Below, one piece after another: positions 1 to 6,827 of a stretch of DNA of 14,729 bases. The notes below the pieces were generated by a model. The model was given only the letters and a program-made list of their open reading frames with translations. It made no database searches and was not told where the DNA came from. The translations under genes were made by a program, and so were the position numbers. Numbering within the stretch: position 1 is the first letter of the stretch; each line of letters starts with the position of its first letter. This DNA comes from an uncultured Porphyromonas sp. (lineage in GTDB: Bacteria > Bacteroidota > Bacteroidia > Bacteroidales > Porphyromonadaceae): assembly GCA_902465775.1 (NCBI GenBank), contig CABQOJ010000010.1, positions 1 through 14,729 on the forward strand. Reading direction: 5' to 3'.

Positions 1-2
1 TT

Positions 3-563
3 AAGTTCATTTCTTACGCTGTATGGTGGATCCGTCAGTCTATCCTGCAGGCACTCGCCGAGCAGTCACGCATCGTGCGTCTGCCACTCAACCAGGTGGG
101 ACTGCAGCAGAAGATGAATAAGGCGATTGTCAAGTTCGAGCAACTAAATGGTCGTCGTCCTAGCCCGCAGGAGATAGCTGACGAGCTAGAGCTCCCCGAG
201 GACAAGATTCGGGAGGCGCTCAAGGTGCAAGGTAAGCATCAGTCGCTTGATGCTCCATTTGTGGAGGGCGAGGACAATAACATGCTGGACGTCCTAGTCA
301 ATGAGGATACCCCCTCGACCGATAGCAGTCTGATCAACGAGTCTCTCTCTGCCGAGATAGATCGTATCTTGGATCAGCTGGGAGATCGTGAGGCGGAAGT
401 GCTACGCTGCTTCTTCGGTATCGGTTGTCCTGAGATGACCCTTGAGGAGATAGGTGAGCGCACCAAGCTCTCTCGTGAGCGTGTGCGTCAGATCAAGGAA
501 AAAGCGATCCGTCGTCTCAAGCAGTCTGATCGCTGCGAGTACCTAAAGGCCTATCTTGGATAG
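3..563 (+). CDS. rpoD: Primary sigma factor RpoD, C-terminal part (5' end outside window)
   Basis: This is the C-terminal 186 codons of the housekeeping sigma-70 factor, which directs RNA polymerase to promoters. The reading frame is already open at base 3. The visible protein begins inside region 2.3/2.4 (KFISYAVWWIRQSILQAL), continues through region 3 with an acidic stretch (EGEDNNMLDVL), and ends with region 4.2, the helix-turn-helix that reads the upstream promoter element (TLEEIGERTKLSRERVRQI, then KEKAIRRLK) and the family-typical end YLKAYLG. The lack of any long insert and the wording of regions 2.4 and 4.2 match Bacteroidota primary sigma factors, which recognise TTTG/TAnnTTTG promoters like those seen later in this window. 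A hairpin terminator follows 45 bases after the stop. Alternative sigma factors are unlikely because regions 2.4, 3 and 4 are all present and canonical. Confidence 0.95.
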   Translation, partial: KFISYAVWWIRQSILQALAEQSRIVRLPLNQVGLQQKMNKAIVKFEQLNGRRPSPQEIADELELPEDKIREALKVQGKHQSLDAPFVEGEDNNMLDVLVNEDTPSTDSSLINESLSAEIDRILDQLGDREAEVLRCFFGIGCPEMTLEEIGERTKLSRERVRQIKEKAIRRLKQSDRCEYLKAYLG

Positions 564-608
564 TCGCCTCGCTCGATAGCAGAGGCACATATCACGCTAT
601 CACATAAA

Positions 609-660
609 GAGCTTCATTGGTCTAGCGTACGATCGTCGCTAGAGCAATGAGGCTCCTTTC
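609..660 (+). terminator. Hairpin terminator after rpoD
   Basis: Bases 609-627 pair with 637-655 (19 positions, one G-T wobble and one G-G mismatch) around a 9-base loop, followed by the pyrimidine-rich CTTTCCTAT. The uridine tract is weak, but the stem is long and lies between rpoD and the permease gene, so it probably ends rpoD transcription. Confidence 0.7.
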
Positions 661-690
661 CTATAAGACCCAATAATCTGATTATACCAC

Positions 691-1611
691 ATGACTGACA
701 AGACAAGCTCCCCCGCAACTGACTGGCTGGGCTACTTGATGGGGCTCATCTCCTCCGCTACCTTTGGACTGATACCACTGCTGAGCATACCCGTGCTGAC
801 GCAGGGCGTGGCTGAGGGGACGGTGCTCATGTACCGCTTTCTCATCGCAGCGCTCATCGTTGGTAGCATTGTCGTGATACGTAGAGAGTCTCTGCGGGTA
901 TCGTTGCGGAGCTTCTTGATCCTGCTCGCCTTGTCGGTCTTGTACTTTTTTTCCTCCTTTCTGCTCATCGAGGGGTATCAGCACATGCCGTCGGGTGTCG
1001 CCACCGTGCTACACTTCAGCTATCCAACGTTTGTCGTGCTACTCATGTTTCTCGTCTTTCGTCAGCGGATCAACGTACTACAGGGGCTGGCCGTCCTCTT
1101 AGCTTTAAGTGGCGTGTCACTCATCTCAGGCTTCTTTGAGTCAGACGTGACCTCTATCCCGCTCAGGCCGTTGCTCACGGTGCTCTTCTCGGGCTTTTGC
1201 TACGCTACCTACATCGTCATCCTTAGGCACGCACGCCTAGAGCCGATGAGTAGCTTCAAGCTGACCACCTACGTGATGGGACTCTCTGCCATACTCTTTG
1301 CGCTCTTTTGCAAAGCCACAGGCGCCAGCCTCCTCTTGGACAATGAGACGCAATGGATCTACACCGCCCTGCTGGCACTCATCCCGACCGTCTGTGCTAA
1401 TATCACACTCGTCTGGGCAGTGAATCGAATAGGCTCCACGCCGACCGCCATCATGGGAGCACTGGAGCCACTTACCGCCGTAGTCGTGGGCGCCTTCGCT
1501 CTAGACGAGGAACTCTCTCTAGGTCAAGGGATCGGCATCGGCGTCGTCCTAATGGCCGTCCTGCTACTCGTCGTGTCGCCACTTCTGATGCGCCGACTCA
1601 AGCAAGTCTAG
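691..1611 (+). CDS. EamA/DMT-superfamily permease
   Basis: This is an integral inner-membrane protein of 306 residues, the usual length for drug/metabolite transporter (DMT) superfamily exporters. About ten hydrophobic segments are visible, arranged as two EamA repeats (roughly residues 12-147 and 158-298). The second repeat ends with the family-typical pattern: GALEP at 256-260, a glycine-containing helix, the acidic pair E273-E274, then LGQGIGIGVVLM. Charged loops such as RRES and RQR separate the helices. The substrate cannot be read from sequence; relatives export amino acids, metabolites or drugs. ATG at 691 is the first start in the frame, 31 bases after the rpoD terminator. No clear Bacteroidota promoter is visible ahead of it. 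Its TAG stop directly abuts the stop of the convergent phosphatase gene with no spacer. Confidence 0.88.
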   Translation: MTDKTSSPATDWLGYLMGLISSATFGLIPLLSIPVLTQGVAEGTVLMYRFLIAALIVGSIVVIRRESLRVSLRSFLILLALSVLYFFSSFLLIEGYQHMPSGVATVLHFSYPTFVVLLMFLVFRQRINVLQGLAVLLALSGVSLISGFFESDVTSIPLRPLLTVLFSGFCYATYIVILRHARLEPMSSFKLTTYVMGLSAILFALFCKATGASLLLDNETQWIYTALLALIPTVCANITLVWAVNRIGSTPTAIMGALEPLTAVVVGAFALDEELSLGQGIGIGVVLMAVLLLVVSPLLMRRLKQV

Positions 1612-3303
1612 CTAAAGTTGCTGCGCCAAGGCACGCGACAGATAGAACCTGTTCGTCTCCGAGACATAGACCACAGGCGTCGGGAGCTCTCGCTCCACCC
1701 CGTCAACCCAAGCTCTGCGCTGGTAGGCACGTAGCTCGATCTGGTGTCCCTGGTAGTGGATCGTGATCCGCTTCTCCTCGGGCTGGTCACCCGTCATCTC
1801 GTACTGACCTTGGGGAAAGAGCTCGTCGTGTGGCGCATAGTACTCCTCCGACAGCTCCAGCATCGTCTGACTTAGCCCAAGCTGCGTACGCATATAGTTG
1901 TGCAGATCAATGTTTGTCACACAACCTCTGATCGGCGTCAACCGTTGAGGCGTATAGCTAGCGAGAAAGACCTCTTCGCCCGTATGCCCATGCGTCGTAA
2001 AGCCAATGAGCAGGTGTCGCTTCATCCAGTCTACGAAGTACTCCTTCAGACGATACTTTTGGCTCCAGCCAAGCTCCTTATACTTAGCCTTGCGCTGCTC
2101 AGCCGATAGCGTCGAGCAGGCGTAGTCCTCCACCGCATTGATCTCTGCCAGCTCCTCCTCCGAGGGACGTATGCTGGTCCATAGGTAGAGACTGTCGGCT
2201 AGGTGTGAGAGCGCCGTCTGACTCGTCTTGCGACCCAGCTCCACCGAACTATAGCGAAAGCGTGTCAGTGGCATGATCAGTTCGTCTAGAGTCAGACGCG
2301 CATAGCCCTTGTCCACACGACCGATGCTCATACCACTATTGCCATGGTCAGCCGTCACGAGGACGATCGTATTCCCGTCTCGCTGCGCATAGTCCAGAGC
2401 TACGGCTACCGCCTTGTCAAAAGCTAGAAACTCCGTAGCCATCGCCACGGGGTCGTTGGCATGAGCCGCCCAGTCCACCTTGCTTCCTTCGACCATTAGG
2501 ACAAAGCCGTTAGCGTTCTCCAGATTACGTATTGCCGTCTCCGTCATCTCAGCCAGCGAAGGGTAGCGCAGCGTATCCCCGAGCGAGCGACGATCCATGT
2601 CGTACGGCATATCCATCTTGTCAAAGAGCGCCCACATACCACCCCCACGATGCGTCCGCATAGCTGCGAGATCATCGAGGTAGAGTGCTATACCCTGACG
2701 GTTCAGACGCTCCTTGAGTTCGCTCGTCATCAGCGAGGTACCACCGCCCAGTAGGATGTCTATTCCGTTGTCCACCATCTGCGGGACGATGCTCTTGTAG
2801 AGCTTGCGCGAAGGCGTGTGAGCAGTACAATCAGCTGGCGTAGCGTGGGGAAACTCGCACGTACAGACCAAACCGATACGCTTGCCCTGCGTCTGCTTGG
2901 CAGCCTCCATAAGGGTCACCACGGGACGGTAAGCCCACGAGGAGTCCAGCGGTACTAGGTCATTGTGCGGATCGCTGTACGGATAGGTCGCGATGAAGCC
3001 ATCGATCGAGGGCACGCCCGTCATGTAGCAAGAGGTCGTCGGTGCCGAGTCCCCGATAGGCGCATTGGAGCAGTAGGTGATGACGCTCCCCGAGAGATAA
3101 GGGTCGAGCGCTAGGTGCTGCGCCTGAGGATTGAGCGCCCTCTGATACCAGCGAGCCAGCGAAACCGTCGGTAGCGAGGTTCCGTCCGAGATGAGGAGGA
3201 TCACATTCTTGGCGGGGCGCTCGGGTAGTGGGTACTCCTTCTGCTGCGCCACCAGTGAGAGCGTGGGGAGGAGCAGCAGTAAGATACGCAAGATGCTTTT
3301 CAT
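1612..3303 (-). CDS. Secreted alkaline phosphatase (PhoA-type)
   Basis: This 563-residue protein is predicted to hydrolyse phosphate monoesters outside the cytoplasm. A signal peptide (K2 to about A19, ending LVAQQ) leads into the alkaline phosphatase fold. Metal and catalytic residues can be matched to E. coli PhoA by spacing: D40 in ISDGTS, the D85-S86-A87 motif with S86 as nucleophile, H153-A-T155, E272/D277/H281 in VEGSKVDWAAH, D319-H320 in VTADHG, and a histidine in THGHTGEE (H438 or H440). Residues about 510-563 form a short extra C-terminal segment ending YVSETNRFYLSRALAQQL, possibly a small substrate- or wall-binding fold (inference). It begins 11 bases after rsmA on the same strand, so the two are probably cotranscribed. 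No terminator follows, because the permease gene starts immediately at its stop codon. Confidence 0.93.
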   Translation of the reverse strand: MKSILRILLLLLPTLSLVAQQKEYPLPERPAKNVILLISDGTSLPTVSLARWYQRALNPQAQHLALDPYLSGSVITYCSNAPIGDSAPTTSCYMTGVPSIDGFIATYPYSDPHNDLVPLDSSWAYRPVVTLMEAAKQTQGKRIGLVCTCEFPHATPADCTAHTPSRKLYKSIVPQMVDNGIDILLGGGTSLMTSELKERLNRQGIALYLDDLAAMRTHRGGGMWALFDKMDMPYDMDRRSLGDTLRYPSLAEMTETAIRNLENANGFVLMVEGSKVDWAAHANDPVAMATEFLAFDKAVAVALDYAQRDGNTIVLVTADHGNSGMSIGRVDKGYARLTLDELIMPLTRFRYSSVELGRKTSQTALSHLADSLYLWTSIRPSEEELAEINAVEDYACSTLSAEQRKAKYKELGWSQKYRLKEYFVDWMKRHLLIGFTTHGHTGEEVFLASYTPQRLTPIRGCVTNIDLHNYMRTQLGLSQTMLELSEEYYAPHDELFPQGQYEMTGDQPEEKRITIHYQGHQIELRAYQRRAWVDGVERELPTPVVYVSETNRFYLSRALAQQL

Positions 3304-3314
3304 AAAGGTTGTAT

Positions 3315-4130
3315 TTAAGGTGTTGTTAGATTGTCTGTTGGTAATGCCTCGTACATCAAGGTGAGCCCGATGAAGTCCTCCACCGAGAGGCGCTCCGCAC
3401 GGAGCGTAAAGATGTCGTGGTCAGCATAGGGAAACTCTTTGCCAAAGAGCGATTGCAAAGCATTGCGCAGCATCTTCCGTCGCTGTCCGAAGGCGGTTTT
3501 GACCACCCGCTTGAAGTTGACCTCGTCGCAGGGTAGCGACGTACGCTCGTTGCGACGAGCGATCATCACGCCCCCGTCCACCTTGGGCGGTGGGTTGAAG
3601 TCCCGCTTTGACACCTTAAAGAGGTAGTCGCAGTCGTACCAGCACTGGAGCAAGACGCTCAGGATGCCGTAGTCACGACCGCCTGGCGTAGCACAGAGTC
3701 GCTGCGCCACCTCATGCTGTAGCATACCCGCCACCGCTGGGATGCGCTCGCGTAGCTCTAGGATACGGAAGAAGATCTGCGAAGAGATGTTGTACGGATA
3801 GTTGCCGATCACCACAAAAGACGTGTCCGCCCGTCCAGGGATCAGCTCCTCAGCGGGTAGCTTGAGGAAGTCTCCCTCGATGATCCGCCCCTCCTGGCTT
3901 AGCTGTGGAAAGTGCTGGTGCAGATACTCAATACTCTCATGATCTATGTCGATCACCTGCAGGTCGTGCCCCGCCTCTAGGAGAGGCTGCGTCAGGACGC
4001 CCATACCAGGCCCCACCTCTAGGATCGGCGTGCCGATGTAGTCCGCCACCGAGTCGGCAATGCGCTGCGCTGCACCGAGATCGGTGAGAAAGTGCTGCCC
4101 CAGATATTTCTTCGCTCGTACAGATTCCAT
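3315..4130 (-). CDS. rsmA: 16S rRNA (A1518/A1519) dimethyltransferase RsmA
   Basis: RsmA (KsgA) uses S-adenosylmethionine to dimethylate two adjacent adenines in the 3' hairpin of 16S rRNA late in small-subunit assembly. Visible motifs, numbered from the chosen start: RAKKYLGQHFL (5-15), SAM-binding EVGPGMGVLT (38-47), acidic D61 in VIDID, the catalytic signature GNYPYNIS (109-116; the usual form is N-L-P-Y), and FNPPPKV at 178-184. I chose ATG at 4130, giving 271 residues, because the family normally begins a few residues before KKxLGQHFL and a TACTTTTG promoter-like element lies only 24 bases upstream. An ATG at 4151 would add seven residues (MTTSERT) and cannot be excluded. The alkaline phosphatase gene follows after 11 bases. 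Confidence 0.95.
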   Translation of the reverse strand: MESVRAKKYLGQHFLTDLGAAQRIADSVADYIGTPILEVGPGMGVLTQPLLEAGHDLQVIDIDHESIEYLHQHFPQLSQEGRIIEGDFLKLPAEELIPGRADTSFVVIGNYPYNISSQIFFRILELRERIPAVAGMLQHEVAQRLCATPGGRDYGILSVLLQCWYDCDYLFKVSKRDFNPPPKVDGGVMIARRNERTSLPCDEVNFKRVVKTAFGQRRKMLRNALQSLFGKEFPYADHDIFTLRAERLSVEDFIGLTLMYEALPTDNLTTP

Positions 4131-4153
4131 AGTTCTTTCGCTCGTTGTCATGT

Positions 4154-4161
4154 CAAAAGTA
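4154..4161 (-). promoter_or_regulatory. rsmA: Possible -7 element for rsmA
   Basis: On the minus strand this reads TACTTTTG, matching the Bacteroidota -7 consensus TAnnTTTG. A start site a few bases downstream would fall at or inside the 4151 ATG, which favours translation from 4130. No convincing TTG lies at the usual 20-base spacing, so the call is weak. Confidence 0.35.
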
Positions 4162-4191
4162 CAACTTTTCCGTCAAGGGAGCGGGGAGACC

Positions 4192-4226
4192 TTAGAAATT
4201 AGAGGTTAGATGTTAGAGAGTAGAAG
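4192..4226. repeat. Heptad repeat TTAGANN, about five copies
   Basis: Consecutive 7-base units TTAGAAA, TTAGAGG, TTAGATG and TTAGAGA are followed by a degenerate GTAGAAG. They lie in the spacer between divergent rsmA and the GYF-2/CD225 gene. Function unknown. Confidence 0.6.
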
Positions 4227-4280
4227 GCAACACATCTTTCGAGCGTGCTATTGATATTCAACCTATAGCCCCCATCACTA

Positions 4281-4311
4281 TTGTATAAGTCCAAGTGATT
4301 ACATACCTTTG
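4281..4311 (+). promoter_or_regulatory. Bacteroidota-type promoter for the GYF-2/CD225 gene
   Basis: TTG at 4281-4283, a 20-base spacer, then TACCTTTG at 4304-4311. This fits the TTTG-N19-21-TAnnTTTG consensus read by the Bacteroidota primary sigma factor. Transcription would begin near 4318, leaving a leader of about 75 bases. It shares its design and neighbouring bases (ATTACATA before, GCGTA after) with the promoter at 5388-5418. Confidence 0.72.
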
Positions 4312-4393
4312 CGTATGAAGAATGTAGGTTGAGCCAGGGGGAGATTTTGCCTTCTGCTGAGATCAACGAACCATCTTAAATCAAAATAGAAGT

Positions 4394-4912
4394 ATGAAGC
4401 TGTACTACATCGTCCACAATGGACAAGAGCTAGGACCCTACACGCTTGAGGAGTTGTCCGCCCGAGGTATTACTCCTCAGACGATGATACGCGTCGATGG
4501 CATGAGCGATGCTTGTCCTGCTCAGACACTGGATGAGTTACGTCCCCTCTTTGGGTACCAAGCACCTGGCCCCAATCCCTACGCAGGAGCTCCAGCTTAT
4601 GGCGCTGGCGCCCCGATGGGTAGCTCTATGCAATCACAAAACCGCCCCAAGATGCCACCCGACAATCTGGTTTGGAGCGTTCTCTGCGTTCTTTTCTTCT
4701 TCCCGCTAGGGATCATACCGCTTATCTACTCGATACAAGTCTCCACACTCTATGATAGAGGAGACTATGAGGGCGCTGAGAGTGCAAGTCGCAAGTCGCT
4801 CCAGTGGGCTAAGGGACTGGCCATTGCAGCCGCCGTGTGCGTAGGCATTACCATAGCCATCTGCATTATCATAGCTGTTATAGCCGCATCAGCTGTCTCG
4901 GCCACTTTGTAG
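4394..4912 (+). CDS. GYF-2 domain plus CD225/dispanin-like membrane protein
   Basis: This is a 172-residue protein with three parts. Residues 1-53 look like a GYF-2 (DUF4339) domain: YYIVHNGQELGPYTLEEL, then a conserved G-M (36-37). The domain is thought to bind peptides or other proteins. Residues 54-88 are a linker rich in Pro, Gly, Ala and Tyr (PNPYAGAPAYGAGAP). Residues 89-170 match the CD225/dispanin pattern: a first hydrophobic segment (LVWSVLCVLFFFPLGIIPLI), the loop motif YDRGDYEGAESASRKS, and a second hydrophobic segment rich in Ala and Ile. The protein is probably anchored in the inner membrane with the GYF-2 domain in the cytoplasm (inference). Its role is unknown. It has its own promoter and terminator, so it is a single-gene unit. 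ATG at 4394 is the first start and has no clear Shine-Dalgarno sequence. Confidence 0.85.
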   Translation: MKLYYIVHNGQELGPYTLEELSARGITPQTMIRVDGMSDACPAQTLDELRPLFGYQAPGPNPYAGAPAYGAGAPMGSSMQSQNRPKMPPDNLVWSVLCVLFFFPLGIIPLIYSIQVSTLYDRGDYEGAESASRKSLQWAKGLAIAAAVCVGITIAICIIIAVIAASAVSATL

Positions 4913-4913
4913 A

Positions 4914-4978
4914 CTCTCCGACAGGAGAGCTTGAGACTAATAGCTAGTCGCTCAAAGCTGGTCGGCTTCAACTAGCTA
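4914..4978 (+). other. Two hairpins downstream of the GYF-2/CD225 gene
   Basis: CTCTCC at 4914-4919 pairs with GGAGAG at 4924-4929. TAGCTAGT at 4941-4948 pairs with ACTAGCTA at 4971-4978, enclosing AAGC/GCTT. Both lie directly 3' of the stop codon, before the stronger terminator at 4996, and may stabilise the 3' end of the transcript. Confidence 0.4.
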
Positions 4979-4995
4979 GTAAACTGCCTTTAGGT

Positions 4996-5038
4996 ATCCA
5001 CGTGAGAAATTGGATGTTTCTTACGTGGATAATTTTTG
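4996..5038 (+). terminator. Intrinsic terminator of the GYF-2/CD225 gene
   Basis: ATCCACGTGAGAAA at 4996-5009 pairs with TTTCTTACGTGGAT at 5017-5030 (14 positions, one wobble) around a 7-base loop, followed by AATTTTTG. It is homologous in stem and flanks to the terminator at 12827 after the second LRR gene. Confidence 0.85.
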
Positions 5039-5080
5039 TCGCTCAGTGGGGAACGGACAAATAGTTCGGACTTATGAGTG

Positions 5081-5143
5081 GGTTCTTCCGAAGTTTCATT
5101 TGGTTCTTCCGAAGTTTTATTTCGTTCTTCCGAAGTTTTATTT
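5081..5143. repeat. 21-bp tandem repeat, three copies
   Basis: Three units (5081-5101, 5102-5122, 5123-5143) share the core GTTCTTCCGAAGTTT and differ at only a few bases. The period is a multiple of three, so one frame reads as a repeated V-L-P-K-F-Y-F peptide, but that frame starts inside the terminator and is not a convincing gene. Each unit contains TTCTTCCGAAG, with short inner symmetry at TTCCGAA. Confidence 0.85.
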
Positions 5144-5175
5144 CGGCCCTTCGTGGGGGCTATTTGTTTTCCACC

Positions 5176-5425
5176 GAGCTATTGGCGATTTCCTCCGTGC
5201 TGGCCTTAGACCACCCGATCTAGAGCGTCGCTTCCCCAAGGAGTATTGCTAAGACGGCCAACAGACTATCGCGTGAACTTGCTCGCTATCAACTAAAAGT
5301 AGCGAAGAATCTTTCATCGTTTTCATGTTTGGCTGAGTTTCGTTTCCACTTTTGGCGAAAAGGTGGTGGAGTAGCATCTTTAGGGTATTGCATATGTCAA
5401 AATAATTACATATCTTTGCGTACGA
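5176..5425 (+). repeat. Copy A of a 250-bp upstream repeat (partner at 9472-9725)
   Basis: This stretch runs from GAGCTATTGG to just past the promoter and aligns with 9472-9725. The best-conserved core, 5202-5356 against 9498-9652, is the same length in both copies and about 80% identical counted by eye. The distance from the first GCT to the -7 element is 233 bases here and 235 in copy B. One frame is similar in both copies (LALDHP, SPRSIAK, LARYQLKVAK, LSSF, CLA, FRFH), but copy A has a TAG stop inside it. It may be a decayed small gene or a conserved regulatory or mobile fragment. Confidence 0.75.
5388..5418 (+). promoter_or_regulatory. Promoter of the zinc-ribbon/LRR unit
   Basis: TTG at 5388-5390, a 20-base spacer, then TATCTTTG at 5411-5418. 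It lies at the downstream end of repeat copy A. Transcription from about 5425 would give a leader of roughly 208 bases before the zinc-ribbon gene. The leader contains possible hairpins, including AATCGC at 5561-5566 pairing with GCGATT at 5574-5579. Confidence 0.75.
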
Positions 5426-5632
5426 AATTGGAGATACTTAAAGAGTGTTCCTTTTTTCTGCTAAAGCTAGGCCTGAGATGTCATGCGCACTGGTTGAGTA
5501 GCCGACTGCTCAGTTGCAGTCTTACATTGTCTAGATGATCTCTGGCTAGCTAATAGTTGTAATCGCTCTGATGGCGATTCAGGCAACTACAACAACGAGA
5601 TCTATTTCAAACAAACTTAAATAGGATAAGGT

Positions 5633-6358
5633 ATGGAAACTATCAAATGCGAAAAGTGTGGATGCGTCATGGCGATAGCATCCGAGGTCTGTCCCGAGTG
5701 CGGAGCATCGGTGAGTCAAGGTGAGCCTAAGGCGAAGCCTCAACAATCTGGAGCCCAAGTTCCTTTCAAGGGCTTGGAGGAGGAACTGAGAAACAATCTC
5801 GCTCTGCAAGAGAAGAACCCGTCACGAATGGTCACTACCTATATTGACCGCTTCATTAAAGACGAGGAGGGTAAGCAGCGTGATATACTATATGACTACA
5901 TTGAGATGGCAGCGGCAAATATAACCAACTGTGTCTTCAAGCATGAAGATGGTAGTGAGGTTTTTGCGGGAACGCTGAACGATGGCAAGAGGCACCTGAT
6001 GATGCAGTTCTATTTCTCTGACGAGGATGAGGACTACAAGAGATTTCAGGCGCTGGAGTGCGCTAAGCTCTTTACCATGGAGGAGTCTCCAGCTGGGATC
6101 TACTATTACTCTATAGACTGTGGCGAAGACGTTCACCTAGCAGCAGAGATCTTCACAAAGGTCGCTATAGACGTTTATGAGCTACCCACCACAGTTCCTG
6201 TTGATAAGTTCTTCTCGTCAACATACGACACCAAGAGAGCTGCGGTTAAAGAGGCCAAGAATAGCAGTGTCTTGCACTACAAACCGACTAGAGGAGGCTT
6301 CTTCAAAAACGTAGGACGTGCTCTCAAATTCGCATTCCCAGAGTTCCGAAAAAAATGA
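5633..6358 (+). CDS. Zinc-ribbon protein of unknown function
   Basis: This is a 241-residue protein with no signal peptide or membrane segment. The N-terminus is a short zinc ribbon: C6-x2-C9 and C20-x2-C23 (KCEKCG, then CPECG), of the kind often found at the start of Bacteroidota proteins of unknown function. A polar linker (residues 25-45) leads to a mixed alpha/beta region I do not recognise, with aromatic and acidic stretches (FYFSDEDEDYKRFQ). The C-terminus is basic and ends in FRKK. ATG at 5633 follows the purine-rich AGGATAAGG, a plausible ribosome-binding site. The LRR gene follows 40 bases after the stop with no terminator between, so the two are probably cotranscribed. A cytoplasmic adaptor role would fit, but nothing in the sequence proves it. 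Confidence 0.8.
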   Translation: METIKCEKCGCVMAIASEVCPECGASVSQGEPKAKPQQSGAQVPFKGLEEELRNNLALQEKNPSRMVTTYIDRFIKDEEGKQRDILYDYIEMAAANITNCVFKHEDGSEVFAGTLNDGKRHLMMQFYFSDEDEDYKRFQALECAKLFTMEESPAGIYYYSIDCGEDVHLAAEIFTKVAIDVYELPTTVPVDKFFSSTYDTKRAAVKEAKNSSVLHYKPTRGGFFKNVGRALKFAFPEFRKK

Positions 6359-6398
6359 GTGCTAATCAAATCATAACGAGTTGATAAAGGGCGCACTT

Positions 6399-6827
6399 AT
6401 GACAAAGAAGTCAGTTGTCTCAGGTGCGGAGTCACCCCGCTCATCTGCTGTGATCAGGATGACCACACAAAAGGTGGTCGATGAGCAGATCTCCTTACGA
6501 GTAGAGGCTAGTGGAGCTGTATCTATAGATGGTGTCCAGGAGCCCCTTCACACAGATGGTCTGTATCATAACTATACGCTCACTGCTCAGGAGGTAGTCA
6601 TCCGTGGCGAGGTTACACGCTTTGGCTGTCGTCAAGACTTTGAAGACGAAAAGGGTATAGCGACTTTAGAGTTTTCCCAGTGTGCTGCCTTAAGAGAGTT
6701 GGAGTGTAACTTTAATAAGCAACTAACGAGTCTGGATCTCTCTCAGTGTGTAGCCTTGACCACGCTAGACTGTAGCGATAATGATCGATTGACGAACTTA
6801 GATCTCTCTCTCAGTGTGTCGCCTTGA
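6399..6827 (+). CDS. Leucine-rich repeat protein, 5' portion before frameshift
   Basis: This is the first 142 codons of a large LRR gene, cut short by a 2-base shift at the (TC)5 run 6803-6812. I chose ATG at 6399 over TTG at 6381; AAAGGG lies about 10 bases upstream. The N-terminus (VISRMTT-like start, then a beta-rich region ending EVVIRGEVTRFGC) resembles the start of the second LRR protein in this window, but there is no signal peptide. The first LRR units follow (FSQCAALRELECN, TSLDLSQCVALTTLDCSDN). After DLS the frame runs into LSVSP and a TGA. Removing one TC would join it to the downstream frame and give one protein of about 956 residues. As written, the product would be a 142-residue fragment with barely three repeats. 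Confidence 0.8.
   Translation: MTKKSVVSGAESPRSSAVIRMTTQKVVDEQISLRVEASGAVSIDGVQEPLHTDGLYHNYTLTAQEVVIRGEVTRFGCRQDFEDEKGIATLEFSQCAALRELECNFNKQLTSLDLSQCVALTTLDCSDNDRLTNLDLSLSVSP

Noticed and set aside
5010..5252. An 80-codon frame with repeated V-L-P-K-F-Y-F
   Set aside because: It starts with TTG inside the terminator stem-loop, and its repeats simply reflect the 21-bp tandem repeat; no ribosome-binding site.
6381..6398. TTG at 6381 as the start of the first LRR gene
   Set aside because: ATG at 6399 is in frame with AAAGGG at a suitable distance upstream; the extra six residues add nothing recognisable.
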